A DNA stretch of 64,000 nucleotides from Sapria himalayana (Eukaryota > Streptophyta > Magnoliopsida > Malpighiales > Rafflesiaceae): the NCBI GenBank assembly GCA_029783825.1, contig JAREIK010012177.1, positions 18,419-82,418 of the forward strand, given 5' to 3'. Under the pieces are notes generated by a model. That model ran no database searches, was not told the origin of the DNA, and saw only the letters and a list, made by a program, of their open reading frames with translations. A program made the translations under genes and the position numbers. Each line of letters starts with the position of its first letter. The first letter of the stretch is position 1. Positions 38,018-51,550 of the stretch are shown here, one piece after another.

Positions 38018-38825
38018 TTATTGTTTTTATTATTCGTATTCTTCTTATTCTTATTATTTTTATTATTCATCTTATTCTTCTTAATGTTCTTATTCTTCAA
38101 ATTTTTGTTATTCCACATATTCTTCTTATTTTTCTTATTATTGTTATTCTTAATATTCTAATTATTTTTATTATTCTTATTTTTCTTTTACTTCTTCTAA
38201 GTCTTCTAATTCTTCTTATTCTTCAAATTCTTCTTATTCTTCTTATTTTCTTATTCTTCTTATTCTTATTCTTATTCTTCTTTTTTTATTATTCTTCTTC
38301 TAATTTTTCTTTTCCTTTTTAATCTTTTTATTCTTCATTTTTTTATTTTTGTTCTTTTTATTTTTTTTTTGTTCATTTTCTTCTTATTCTTGTTTTTATT
38401 CTTTTTTTCTTTTTCTTCTTTTCTTATTTTTATTCTTATTATTCATCATATTCTTCTTATTTTTTTACTTATTCTTCTTAATTTTTCTTATTCTTCTTAT
38501 TTTAATAATTCTTCTTATTAATCTTTTTCTTCTAATTCTTCATATTTTTGTTTTTCTTCTTATTTTTTTATTCTTATTATTCATGTAATTCTTCTTATTC
38601 TTCTAATTTTTCTTATTCTTTTATTCTTCTTAATCTTTTTATTTTACTTATTCTTCTTATACTTTTAAATTTTTATATTTTCTTTTTCTTTTTATTTTTC
38701 ATATTCTTATTATTTATCTTATTCTTATTATTAGTCTTTTTATTCTTATTCTTTTATAATTTGTTTTATTATTATTATTATTATTATTATTCTATTTATT
38801 CTTCTTATTCATAGTATTCTTCTTT

Positions 38826-38967
38826 TTTTATTTTTTTATTTTTTTATTATTTTTATTATTTTTACTATTTTTATTATTTTTATTATTTTTATTATTTTTA
38901 TTATTTTTATTATTTTTATTATTTTTATTATTTTTATTATTTTTATTATTTTTATTATTTTTATTAT
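38826..38967. repeat. TTATTTTTA 9-bp sub-array
   Basis: About fifteen nearly perfect TTATTTTTA units, with single C substitutions, form one of the cleanest tracts in the window. The C residues of the parent TTATTCTTC unit are replaced by T while the period stays at nine. Confidence 0.9.
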
Positions 38968-39524
38968 TCTTCATATTCTTTTTATTTTTCTTATTATTCT
39001 TATTCTTCTAATTCATTTTATTAAAATATTTTTATAATTATTCTTATTTTTCTTATTCTTATATTTTTTGTTATTCTTGTTATTCTAATTATTCTTCTTA
39101 TTATTTTTATTATTCTCTTTCTTCTATTTCTTCTTATTCTTCTTATTCTTCTTATTTTTCTTATTTTTCTTATTCTACATATCCATCATATTCTTCATAT
39201 CATTCTTATTCTTTTTTTATTCTTATTTAGTAGTATTATTATTAATATTATTCTTCCTATTCTTTTTATTCTACTTATTCTTCTTAATTTTCTTTTTATT
39301 TTTATTTTTATTAATTTTATTCTTCATATTCATCTTATTTTTTTATTCTTTTATTAGTCTTCTTATAATTCTTATTCTTATTTTTCAACTTTTCTTGTTA
39401 CTCTTCTTATTTTTTATTATCTTTTTCTTCTTATTCTTCTTATTCTTTTTTTTATTCTTATTATTCTTCTAATTTTTCTTTTTCTGCTTATTCTTCTTTT
39501 TTTTCTTTTTTTTCATTTTATTCT

Positions 39525-39960
39525 TCTCCTCCTCCTCCTCCATTTTATTCTTCTCTTTCTTCTCTTTCTTCTATTTCTTCTCCTTCTTCTCCTTCTTCAC
39601 CTGCTTCTCCTTCTTCACCTTCTTCTCATTCTTCTCCTTCTTCTCATTCTTCTCCTTCTTCTCATTCTTCTCCTTCTTCTCATTCTTCTCCTTCTTCTCC
39701 TTCTTCACCTTCTTCTCATCCTTCTCCTTCTTCTCCTTCTTCTCCTCCTCCTCCTTCTTCTTCTTCTTCTTCTTCTCCTTCTCCTTCTTCTCCTTCTTCT
39801 CCTTCTTCTCCTTCTTCTCCTTCATCTCCTTCTTCTTCTCCTTCTTCTCCTTCTTCTCCTTATTCTCCTTCTTCCACTTCCTCTCTTTCTTCTCCTTCTT
39901 CTCATTCTTCTCTTTCTTCTCTTTCTTCACCTTCTTCTATTTCTTCTATTTCTTCTATGT
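39525..39960. repeat. TTCTTCTCC / TTCTTCTCA 9-bp sub-array
   Basis: Here the A of the parent unit is replaced by C, giving CTCCTTCTT or CTCATTCTT units and an almost uninterrupted pyrimidine strand of more than 400 bp. The minus strand is almost pure purine (frame 39571-39930 reads only Lys/Glu-type codons). It is a good candidate for triplex (H-DNA) structure. Confidence 0.9.
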
Positions 39961-42900
39961 CTACTCTTTCTTCTCTTTCTTCTTTTACTTCTTTTTTCTT
40001 TTTCTCCTTTTCTTTTTTTTATTCTTATTATTCATATTTTTCCTTTTCTTTTTATTTTTTTATTCTTCTTATTCATATTATTATTCATTTTGTTCATTTT
40101 CTTATTTTAATTCTTTGTCTTCTAATTCTTCTTACTCTTCTTATTCTTCAGGTTATTATCATTATTATTATTTTTTTCTTCTTATTATTCTTTTTTATTC
40201 TTTTTTATTTTTCTTATTCTTCTTTTAGTTCTTAATCTTTTAATAATTATTATTTTTCTTATTCTTCTTATTCATTTTATTCTTTTTATTCTTCTTATTG
40301 TTCCTATTCTTCTTATTCTTGTAATTTTATTATTTATTTTTTTTTTCTTCTTAGTTTTTTTTATTATTCTTATTATTTTTATTTCATATTCTTCTAATTT
40401 ATCTTATTCTTATTATTATTCTTATTATTATTTTTCATTTTATTCAACTTTTTCTTATTATTTTTTTTCTTTATTCTACTTTTTCTACATATTCTTATAA
40501 TTCTTCTATTTTTTATTATTTTTTAATTCTTCTAATTATTCTTATTTTTCATATTTTTCTTTTTTTTCTTATTATGCTTATTTTTCTTATTCTTTATATC
40601 CTTCATATTCTTCTTATTTTTTTATTCTTCTTATGCTTTATATTCTTCTAATTCTTAATATTTTTCTAATTCTACTTATTATTATTATTTTTATTATTTT
40701 ACTTATTCTTCTTATTTCTTCTTTTTATTTTTTTTTAATTCTTCTTATTTTTCTTATTCTTCTTATTATTCTGATTCTTATTATTCATTTTATTTTTATT
40801 ATTCATCTTTTCTTATTATTCTTATTATTTTTATTCTTTCTATTATTATTATTATTCTTATTCTTCTCATACTTCATATTCTTCTTATTCTTCATATTCT
40901 TCTTATTCTTCTTAAACTTTCTATTTTTCTTATTCTTCTTATTTTTTTATCTTATTATTCATATGATTCTACTTATTCTTTTATTTTACTTATTCTTCTT
41001 ATTTTTCTGATTGTTATTATTATTCATATTATTCTTACTATCCTTATTATTCTTATTCTTTTATTTTTTGTATTCTACTTATTCTTATTATTATTCATAT
41101 TCTCTTTATTCTTCTTATTCTTAATATTCTTCTTATTTTTATTATTTTTCTTATTCTTCTGATTCATCTTATTCTCCTTATTCTTTTTATTCTTATTATT
41201 TATATTCTTTTTATTATTATTATTCTTGTTATTCTTATTATTCTTCTTATTCTTCTTTTTGTTTTTATTATTATCTTTCTTTTAATTATTCTTATTCTAC
41301 TTATTCTTCTTATTCTTTTATTATTCTTATCTTTCTTATTCTATAGATCCTTCATATTCTTCATATTTTTTTATTATATTAATTTTTTATTCTTATTAAT
41401 CTTATTGTTCATCTTATTCTATTTATTATACATATTCTTCTTATTTTTCTTATTATTATTATTATTTTAATTTTAATTTTTATTCTTCTTATTTATCTTA
41501 TTCTTTTTTATTCTTCTCATACTTCTTATTCTTATATTCATCTTTTTTTTCTTACTTTCTTATTCTTTATATTATCTTTATTCTTCTTATTGTTCTTATT
41601 CTTCTTTTTCTAATTTTTATTTTTATTCTTCTCATTCTTCTAATTTTTCTATTTCTTATTATTCTTATTTTTATTTATTTTCTTATTTTTGATTTTTTCT
41701 TTTTCTTCTTTTCTTCTTTTCTTCTTTTTATTCTTATTATTAATATTCTGCTTTTTATTTTTATCCTTCTTATACTTTTTATTATTATTATTATTATTAT
41801 TTTTTCTATATTTTTTGCTTTTCTTCTTTCTCTTCTTATTTTCCATACTCTTCTTATTCTCCTAACTCTTCTTATTCTTCATATTATTATTTTTATTTTT
41901 TATTTTTATTCTTTTTTAATTTTCTTATTCATTTTATTATTCTTTTACTCCTTATTCATGTAATAATTTTTATTTTTTTTTATACTTTTTAATCTTTATA
42001 TTCTTCTTATTCTTTGTATTTTTTTATTCTTCTAATTCTACTTATACTTTTTTTATTCTTCTTATTCTTGTTATTCCTTATTCTTCTATTTATTTTCTTG
42101 TTATTATTCTTATTAGTCTTTTTCTCCTTCTTCATCTCTTTCTTTTTATTTTTTTTATTCTACTTGTTCTAATTATTCTTCTTTTTCTTTTTATTCTACT
42201 ATTTTTTTATCCTTCTAATTCTTCTATTTATTCATGTTTTTATTATTCTTGTATTTACTCATTCTTATTATATTTCCTATTCTTCATAACCATCCTATTC
42301 TTCTTATTTTTTTATTCATCTTATACATTATATTATTTTTATTGTTCTTATTTTTATTATTCTTCTTTTTCTTCTTATTCTTCTTGTTCTTATTATTCTT
42401 TTTTTTCATCTTATTCTTCTTAGTCTTCTTATTCTTCTTATTCTTCTTATTCTTCTTATTTTTATTAATTTATTATTCTTTTTATTCTTCTTATTCTTTT
42501 TATTCGTCTTATTCTTCTTATTATTTTTATTTTATTTTTATTCTTATTCTTCATATTCTTCTTATACTTCTTATTATTCAAATTATTCTATTATTCTTAT
42601 TCTTCCTATTCTTCATATCCTTTCTATTCTTCTTATTCTTCTTTCTTTCTTATTCTTATTATTCTTATTAATCTTATTAATCTTATTATTCTTTTTTATT
42701 CTAATTATTCTTCTTATTTTTCTGATTATTATTATTATTGTTATTCTTCTTATTTGTCTTTTTCTTCTTATTTTTTTTATTCTTCTAATTCTTCTAATTC
42801 TTCTTATTCATCTTCTTTTTCTAATTCTTCTTATACTTTTTTTATCTTTATTCTTCTTATTTTTCTTATTGTTGTTATTTTTTTTATTCTTCTTATTCTT

Positions 42901-43995
42901 CTTTTTGTTTTTATTCTTCTTTTTTTCTAATTTTCAATTTCTTCTTAACAACTTATTCTTATTTTTATTCTATTTTTTCTTTTTTATATTTTTTCTTTTC
43001 CTTCTTATTCTTCATATTCTTATTTTTATTTTTTATTCTTTTTATTCTTCTTATTTTTCATATTCTTCTTATTCTTTTTTTTTTTTCATTTTCTTGTTTT
43101 TTTCTTTCTCTTTTTATTTTTCTAACTCTTCTTATTATTCTTAATAATAATAATAATATTATTATTATTATTTTTGTTCTTCTTCTTATTCTTTTTATTC
43201 TTTTTATTTTTCTTATTCTTATTATTCTTGTTTTATTTCTTATTCTTCTAATTATTATTATTATTATTATTTTTCTTATTCTTTTATTCTTATTATTCTG
43301 TTTATTCTTCTAATTATACTTATTCTTTTTATTATTTGTATTCTTCTTATTCTTCTTTAAATATGTAGTCTTCTTATTCTTTTTTGTTATTCTTATTTTG
43401 TTATTATTATTATTATTTATTTCTCCTTATTCAACTTTTTCTTCTTATTTTATTTATTTATTCTACTTTTTCTTTATATTTTCTTATTCTTCTATTTCTT
43501 CTAATTATTCTTATATTTCTTATTCTCATATTTTTCATATTCTCATATTTTTCATATTCTTCATATTCTTCTCAATCTTCCTATTTTTCATATCCTTCCT
43601 ATTCTTCTTATTCTTCCACTTCTCATATTTCTTCTATTTCTTCTTATTCTTCATATTCTTTATTTTCTTTGTATTCTTCTTATTTTTCTTATTTTTCATA
43701 TTCTTATTTTTCTAATATATTTCCTTATTAATCTTTTTATTTTTATTATTCTTCATATTTTCTTATTATTATTATTATTCTTATTCTTCTTATTATTTTT
43801 ATTCTTCTTATTATTTTGATTCTTGTTATTATTCTAATTCTTTTTATTTTTCTTACTCTTCGTATCTTTTTATTCTTTTGATTCTTTTATTCTCATATTC
43901 TTCTAGTTCTTCTTATACTTTTTATTATTCTAATTCATCTTATTCTTCTCATTCTTCTAATTATTCTAATTCTTTTTATTCTTCTTTTTTTATTT

Positions 43996-44945
43996 TTGAA
44001 AGTTTATTTTATTATTATAACACTCTCTTTTGGCGGAGGACTACTTTAGTACAATCTAAGAAACTACACTTAACCCATTTACAACCTTCTATTTTCTAAA
44101 AATAAAATTAACGAAATAACAAAAATATTGAAATTTGTTAGTTCTTCCTTGCCCAGAATCTATTCTAATTTAGAAAATGTTCTGCCTTTCCCTTTTTACG
44201 AGCTCGCCTTATACTTCTAATTTTTCCATTTTGCTCCACTTTGCTCCACGACAGTCTTTAGATCCTCATAAATTAGTTTCTATTTTCTTCCACCTACTAC
44301 TTCCTGCTATTTAAAAACAAAGAAAAAAAAATAGCAAGATAACATAGTTAGCAGTAACAGCATTCTACCTCTTACTTTGTCCTCTTGCTATAAGCAATTT
44401 TATTTCCTACTACCTCTTCTCCCTCTTGTTTGTTACTTCCTCTATTTTTATCATGCCCTTACAATAAAAGCAACAAAATCACAACAGCAGCAATACTAGC
44501 AAAGCACATCTCACATGACCGGGATGTGATTTATATAGTTTGCACGGGCCTCCCATCGGACCAAATTCTACTCAAATGGCTGTTGCTTTATTCTACTGAT
44601 AAACTATTTTACTGCTGAACTTTTAATTCCAGGACAATAGAACTCACTTTCTATATATCCCTAACCTGATATTATCCTACCTTAATTCTTTCTTGCAAAA
44701 CAGACAGCACAATTATCCATACCAATATTTTTATCAATATTATTTTTATCCCCCCCATTTTCCCTTCAATTTTATTTTATCAATATTAATAACCACCAGG
44801 ACACTTGATCCCTTATGGTGTTGTCTTTTTATGTTTGTATTACTAACCTGCAAACAAGCAATGTTTGACTAATTTCATGCCGCACCCATTTACCCCTTAT
44901 CTCCTTTCCCTCCCTTTGCAAACCTCATAAATCAAAAATAGATAG
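43996..44945 (-). mobile_element. LINE 3' end, 5'-truncated copy A
   Basis: The left edge is the family 3' terminus: array, TTTTTGAAAGTTTATTTTATT, then CACTCTCTTTTGGCGGAGGA. About 950 bp of non-repetitive 3' UTR-like sequence follows to a 5' truncation at the next array (about 44946). No coding domain remains; the short + frame 44430-44618 is not recognised. Confidence 0.75.
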
Positions 44946-45709
44946 ATGCTTTTTATTCTTCTAATTCTTCTTAATGTTCTTCTTTTTTTTTCTTCTAATT
45001 GTTCTTATTCTTTTAATTCTTCTAATTCTTCTAATTCTTTTAATTCTTCTAATTCTTCTTATTCTTCTTATTCTTCTTATACTTCTTATTCTTCTTATTC
45101 TTCTTATTCATCTTATTCTTCTTATTCTTTTTATTCATTTTCTTCTTTTTATTCTTCTTATTCTTCTTACTTTTCTTACTCTACTTATTCTTCTTATTCT
45201 TCATGTTCTTCTTATTCTTCATGTTCTTCTTATTCTTCTTATTTTTCATGTTCTTCTTATTCTTCTTATTCTTCATGTTCTTTTTATTCTTCTTTTTCTT
45301 CTTATTCATCATATTCTTCTTATTTTTCTTATTCTTCTTATTCAACATATTCTTTATAGTCTTTTTAATCTTTTTATTCTTCTAATTCTTTTTTTATTCT
45401 TATTCTTCTAATTATTCTTATTTTTCTTTACTTCTTATTATTCTTATTATTATAAGTCTTTAATTCTTCTTATTCTGCTTATTTTTCGAATTTTTGTTAT
45501 TCTACTTATTTTTCTTATTCTTCCTATTCTGCTTATTCTTCTTTTCTTCTTATTTTTCTTATTCTATTTATACTTCTTATTTTTATTATTCTTCTTATTC
45601 TTCTTTTATTTCTTATTCTTATATTTCTTTTTTTCTTCTTATTCTTTTTATTCTTCTTGTTCTTGTTATTCTTCTTATTTTATTATTCTTCTTATTCTTA
45701 TTATTCTAC

Positions 45710-45745
<36 letters not shown>

Positions 45746-46368
45746 TTCTTCTTCTTCTTCTTTTTCTTATTCTTCTTATTCTATTTATTCTTCTTTTCTT
45801 ATTATTCTTCTTATTCTTCATATTCTTCTCATTCTTCTTATTCTTCTTATTTTTTTTATTCTTCTTTTTTTTTCTTCTTATTCTTCTTATTCTTCTTATT
45901 CTTTTATTCTTCTTATTATTCTTATTATTCTTATTCTTCTTATTCTTATTATTCTTCTTATTATTCTTATTATTTTTATTTTTCTTATTCTTCGTATTCT
46001 TCTTATTCTACTTTTCTTCTTATTTTTCTTATTTCTAATACTTAGGTTTTTCTTATTTTTTTTATTCTTCTTATTCTTATATTATTCTTATTCTTCTAAT
46101 TCTTTTATTTCTCTTTATTCTTCTTATTCTTAATTTCTTCTTATTCTTTTTATTATACTTATTCTTCTTATTCTATTTTTCCTTCATTTTCTTCTAATTA
46201 TTTTCATTATTCTTATTCTTCTTATTTTTTTTATTCTTAATATTGTTCATATTCTTCTTATTCATGTTATTGTTTTTATTCTTTTTATTCTTCATATTCT
46301 TTATATTCTTCTTATTTTTCTTATTCTTCTTATTCTTATTATTCTACTTATTCTTTTTATACTTCTTT
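44946..46368. repeat. 9-bp TTATTCTTC array
   Basis: Separates LINE copy A from the near full-length LINE. Clean TTATTCTTC and TTCTTCATG-containing units occur at about 45060-45290, and an (ATT)n/(CTT)n run at about 45710-45760. It begins immediately after the truncation point of copy A and ends at the 3' terminus of the next LINE. Confidence 0.95.
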
Positions 46369-46375
46369 TTTTTAA

Positions 46376-47790
46376 TAATGTTTATTTTATTATAAAAATA
46401 ACACTTTCTTTTGGCGGAGGAATACCATTTTTACAAACTATATTCTACCATTTACCCTATCACACCCCTTACTTGAAAATAAAAACAAAATTAAATAGAA
46501 AAGCAATTCTAGGGATTCCTTTTTTATCCAACTCACTATGATGCCCCTCCGAGCCTCTTATTGTTCTGGAATCTGAATTATCTGATGAGCCTTAACTGGT
46601 TCTGCAGTCATGCCATTGGTCATCATACGTTTTAGTTACTACTTTCCATTCAAATTGTTTGTTTTTTGTTGTCCACTTAGTTCCTTGTAAATCATCTTTC
46701 TACTTTTTAATCGTTGTGCACATGCTGAGATGCTTTGTTCAAGGGCACCTCCTACCCCTCCTCGGATAAATTTTCTTACTGACCCAAAACAAACTTCATT
46801 AAAGACCCTGCCTCTACCAAACTTACAGGTAGTATTGACACCTTAACACACCCTCAGCAACTGAAAATAAAATAGACCCTTAATCATTACAAACTCAAGC
46901 ATTCAGACACTATACTCTGTGCCTAACAATTTAGACCACAAAATAACCTAATAAATAAAATATGTCTGCCATATTCAATCTATCATCATTCTTCTCTTCT
47001 CTCGTCCGTTTCAAGTAGCCTATGAACTTCATTTGTAATTCTATCCCCTGCAAAACAGCAACCTGACCATGCCACATAGATATAAATTTTATAATTCTCC
47101 TTTGTGTTTGTTGTCCCTTGCATTTTGCTGATTTGCCATGAGCCTTTGTAATTTATCTCTGTAATGTGACTGCCCATAAAAGGTATGTCAGCCCTCCCTG
47201 AGTTTATGTTTCTGCTTTCTGTACTTCTCCTTCTCTTAACATCCTACAAAAAAAACCAGGCCAACCCCTACCCACTCTCTTCTTCTTTTTCCTTTTAAAA
47301 CCCTTATCAACATGGAACTTATGCCCTATTAAGTTCCTCTCTTTGATCTGCTAACTTATCTAACTTCTGCCCTGCAATACAGATAATTAACCCTATAGTT
47401 TGGCAGGGTAATTCTTATAAGTCACCCCTCAAGACCAGGTGACTCTTGAATCACCAAAACCTTTATCTGAACTTTTCCATAATACCCATCGCTCTAAATT
47501 TTTTTCTAGGAGTAAACTCTGCTTCTTGGTTCACCTTGTGATCTAGCAGCTTATATATGAACATATACCTATAAGAAGCACTTAGAATTCTTCTAAGCTT
47601 ATCTTACTGCTTTACTATAGATTACCTTATTACTATAATTTAATTTTCTAATATAAGGATACTCCTTCCTATCTATTTTTACAATACCTGTATATTTATC
47701 CGGAAGGATCTCTTTTTTATATTCTTGTTTTCCTCTTATTCTTCCTTCTTTGGCTAGCATATCCACAAGGGAATTAGCCTCTATGAGTAT
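46376..47790 (-). other. LINE 3' UTR and conserved 3' terminus
   Basis: Downstream of RNase H there is no coding motif. The last about 100 bp on the + strand (TTTATTTTATTATAAAAATA then CACTTTCTTTTGGCGGAGGA and ATACCATTTTTACAAACTAT) recur at the other LINE 3' ends in the window. This block is presumably the RNA element recognised by the family's reverse transcriptase. Confidence 0.8.
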
Positions 47791-47794
47791 GTGT

Positions 47795-48106
47795 TTAATA
47801 GAGAAATCTAATGTTTACATTACTTGTAGAGTTTTTTTCCATTTCTTCCTCGTATTTCCATCTCATTATGTTTTTGTTAATTAGGTTTACCACTATGTCC
47901 GAGTCTATTTGAATGTCTATGTGGTTAATTTTTAATTTTTTACATAGTCTCACTCCTTCTCTTAGAGCTAAAATTTCTACATGTATAGCTGATGATGCTT
48001 TAAAATTCTTTGTGAAAGCTAATATTAGCCCTCCTTCAGAATTCCTTATAGCACCACCACCTCCTACTCCTCCAATATCTTTATCAAAGCTACCATCTAT
48101 GTTCAA
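47795..48106 (-). pseudogene. LINE RNase H domain
   Basis: An intact stretch of about 100 codons begins with LNIDGSFDKDIGGVGGGG, the first-strand D-G-S-F motif with catalytic Asp at 48097-48095. AAIRNSEGGLI-like sequence and HVEILALREGVRLC (catalytic Glu) follow, then DIQIDSDIVVNLI (third catalytic Asp). This is the plant-type (RVT_3) RNase H found at the C-terminus of plant LINEs, used to remove template RNA. The last residues run out of frame. Confidence 0.9.
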
Positions 48107-49029
48107 TAAAAACCTATCTTTCTCAGGGGTTTTCCATTTTATACCAATCAGCTTAAACTATTTTATTTGATTTACTTTTAATTTCCAAAAATTCAATGTA
48201 TATTTTTCTAAGTATGTTCTGTGAATTTTAAGGAGTATGCTTCAGATATTTTCCTGGTTTCATCTTTTATGTCCCTCCAGATATGTTTGATTTCCATTCT
48301 ATGACCCTCAAACCTACTCTTATTTCTAGCCTTCCATATGCACCAGATGGCTATGAGGGGGACATTTTTTTAATTCGTTTCTGAGAAGTGCTAGAGGTGT
48401 GAGCTTTATTCCATTTTTGAAGCCTCATTTTTAATGGTAGATGTGTATGTTTTAAGTGTAGTTCTGAATCTAATCTATTTTATATTTCAAATGCCGCCCT
48501 ACCAAAAGATAGAATATGATCTAGGGATTCAATTTCACTTAAAAAGCAATCACATCTGGAGGCTATTTATATACCCTTTTTCTTAATGTTAGTATCTATG
48601 GGTAAAATGTTTGAAAACACTTTCCACATAAATACTTTATTTTTTGAGGGTTATCATTATTCTAGATCCAGGTAAATAAGGCTTGTTCTTCTTTCTTTTT
48701 TCTTATTATATTTTTCACTGATTTAAGAGAGAATTTTCCATTTGGATTTAGCATCCATACATAGCCGTGTCTGGTAAATTTAGAATGTTGTTCTAGTAAA
48801 TCCCTTTGTTTGAGCATTTGTGTCCAAACCTGGGATTTTCTGCTTCTGTTATTTTTTGTACAATGATTGTCATTTAGGTAGTATTTGCTCTCATAAATTC
48901 ATCCCTTAGCTGATATTTTTTTTGAGCATCCACCACCTTTTACAATCCAATGCCTTGGCTAATTCACTAATCTTAGTAAATCCCAGTCTAGTCTTCTGCA
49001 CAAAAAAACATAGATCGTTCCATTTTTTC

Positions 49030-50520
49030 CAGTGAAAGTTATATATGCCTTCTTTTTTTTCTCCATAAAATGTTAGCAAATTGTTTTTCTATGTTCTTAG
49101 TGAATTTGATTGGGGGTAGAGTTATCATTATATTATGCATTAGTGAGCTTTGCAGCACATGAGTAATCAATGAAATTCTTCCTCCCATGTTTAGGGAATC
49201 CTCCTTCCATCCTGATATTTTCTTTTTTAGTTTTACCATTAAAAGATCTAAATATCTATCTTTAATCTAGCTTCGTAAACTAGGCAGCCTAAGTAAATTA
49301 TTTCTCCTATTTTCTGGGAGAAATCTGTTATATTTTATTTTGTGAATTAGTGTAGGAGGGGCTTTTGAGGCCACCATATATTGACATTTTCTTTTATTTA
49401 GTTGTTGATCAGTTTCCTATTCCATACACCTTTATAACTACTTCAGATTATGCAGAGATTGTTGTCTCCATTCGTGAAGATCATTATATCATCTGCATAT
49501 GCTAAGCAGCCTACCATTGGCATGTTTTTAGGTTTCCTGAACATGCCTATCTTCTCTTTTCTCATATTATCTTAAGGTTCACTATCAACAATTCTATATA
49601 AATGTTAAATAGAAGAGAGATAATGGATCTCATTGCCTTAGCCCTCTAACTGAAATAAATTTACCCTCCTAAGACTCCATTTATGAGGATTCTCACCCAT
49701 GTGTTTGCATCTGTATATTAGGTCTATCGAAGTTTCTGAGAAACCCATTTTTCTCATGGTGAAACACAGGGTGTCCCATTCCACCCTATCAAAAGCTTTC
49801 GATAGATCTAATTTTTACATAACATCATGCCTCTTGTTTTGTTCTTATTTCTTTCATCATTTCTTTAGCCGACCTATATTTCCCATGATTAATCTATTTT
49901 TCATGAATCCTGATGCTCTTTTGAGATAATTTCGAAAGGATGTGTGATAATCTATTTTGCAGTGTTGGGCTAGGTTTTATAAATGGCGTTACAAAGGCTA
50001 ATTGGCCTATAATCATCTCCTTCTTGTCGTTCTTCACTTTTGGAATCAAGACTATATAGAAGATTCCCCATTTCTTACCTATGTCCAATTCCACCAAATA
50101 TGCTAAGCATAGCTTTTAGTAGGTCTCCTTTATTATGGGCCAGCATTCTTGGAAAAATGTGATGTTCCATCCATTTGGGCCTGCTGCACTTTCTTCTTCA
50201 TGCTAAAAATGGCCATTTTATTTCATCTTTTTCATGTAGTTTGGAGAGACATTATGTTATCTTCAGGAGTAACTTTCTTTTCTATTTTTTTTTAAAAGAG
50301 TATCTCCTTTGTGATTGTTAAATTCACCCAGTGTTTTCCAAAAAATTTGAAAATATCTTTGTATGTTCAGTTTCTTGATCTAGCCATTCTCCTTTATCAT
50401 TTTTAATGTCATTTATTCTGTGTTTTAGTTCTTTAATCTTTGTTACTTTCTGAAAGATTTGGTGTTTTTATCACCTTCTTTTAACCATTTAATTTTGGCT
50501 TTCTGTTTCCAAAAAGCTTC
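49030..50520 (-). pseudogene. LINE reverse transcriptase domain
   Basis: A pre-RT motif EEAFWKQKAKIKWLKEGDKNT lies at 50530-50460, followed by VLIPKVKN near 50050. RT motif A, KLDLSKAFDRVEW, is at 49818-49776 with catalytic Asp at 49808-49806. MGFSETSIDLIYRC follows near 49740-49700. The YADD box (AYADDIMIF) lies at 49499-49488. The RT C-terminal ISGWKEDSLNMGGRISLI and VLQSSLMH motifs are at 49230-49120. Polymerase Asp residues are all present, but stops and frameshifts (for example TAA just before KLDLSKAF) break the frame. Function in the family: copying LINE RNA into DNA at the nicked target. Confidence 0.9.
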
Positions 50521-50859
50521 TTCCATAGAGAGCTTTAATTTTAATAGAGCTGAGCTGGTGAAGGGCATTTCTATATTACTGTTTTGATCTCTTTCACTTC
50601 TTGTTCTCCCTGTGTAACTAAATCCTTCAGCTTCTCTTATATTTTTATTTGTCTCCAAATGTCTCTTTGTTCCATCTTTTTAAACTCAATTTTTAATCTA
50701 TTAAGTTTTGAGTTTATTCGTTGTATGAGATTTCATGATGTATCATTGTTCAATGATTTGCTTACTAATGCCAAGAAGCCATGGTGTAAACACCATGTAT
50801 TCTAAAATTTGAAGGCTTTATTAGTAAGTATTGTATTTTAATCATGATTAAGAGTGGGG

Positions 50860-51550
50860 AGTGGTCTGAGCATGTTCTATTTAGGCGCTTCACCTCAGCC
50901 GAACCAAATATTTCTAACCATTTAAAGTTATAAAGAACTCTATCTAATTAGCCCACATAATGCCCTTTTTATAACGGTTATTACACCATGTGAAATGCGA
51001 GCCTAAAAAATTAGCATTTATCAAGTTTGTTCTATGTATGGTTACATTAAATTGCCAGGTAGCTATTGGATTAGGAGGTCTACCTACTTTCTTTTCTTTA
51101 GCAAATCTTTCAATATTAAAGTCTTCCCCTATCATCCAATGGAGGTTTTTAATTGAAATGTTCTCCATTTCATCCCATAATATTTCCTTTCATTGATTTT
51201 ATTATTAGTGCATACCAGAGTATTAGATATTTTACCTCTTAACTTAGACTGAAGTTTATAAGTTGATTGTTTCTTTTACTATGTAAATATCCAATTTACT
51301 TTTCCACAAGATCCATATCTTTCCCATTATCATTAACAAATGCATGTTCAAAACCTAGCATCTTTTTATATGTTTTTGAATGGTTTTTAACTACCATTAG
51401 TTCCGTTAAAATTATTAGTGAAGTGATATACATATATATCAATGTTTTTAATCTATTGCTCGAGGAGAGATTTGCAACTCTTTTTATGTTCCAGATAATA
51501 TAATTATACATTGCTATTGGATTTTGACTATGCTCTAGTTGTGCGTTTAG
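50860..51550 (-). pseudogene. LINE APE endonuclease domain
   Basis: The domain opens with an I-I-W-N-I-K/R strand near 51490 (family WNIRG), followed by LIILTELMVVKNHSKTY and FEHAFVNDNG. A second frame (51168-50944) has HWMIGEDFNIERFAKEKK near 51130 (GGDFN catalytic box, here GEDFN), ANFLGSHFTW and CNNR. The SDH box (TCSDHSP) is at about 50855-50875. This activity cuts target DNA to prime reverse transcription. It matches the endonuclease of the 19.3-20.9 kb fragment closely, supporting one family. Frame breaks make it non-functional. Confidence 0.85.

Larger units (their letters stand above)
38018..43995. repeat. 9-bp TTATTCTTC array, pyrimidine strand on +
   Basis: About 6 kb of the same family, mostly irregular, with two homogenised 9-bp sub-variants listed separately. 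The array runs directly from the CACTA right end to the LINE 3' end at 43.99 kb. No genuine coding sequence is present. Confidence 0.95.

Noticed and set aside
43996..44945. tRNA or small RNA gene in the non-repetitive islands
   Set aside because: The islands share their left edge with LINE 3' ends; I saw no cloverleaf, and no A/B box pair stood out.
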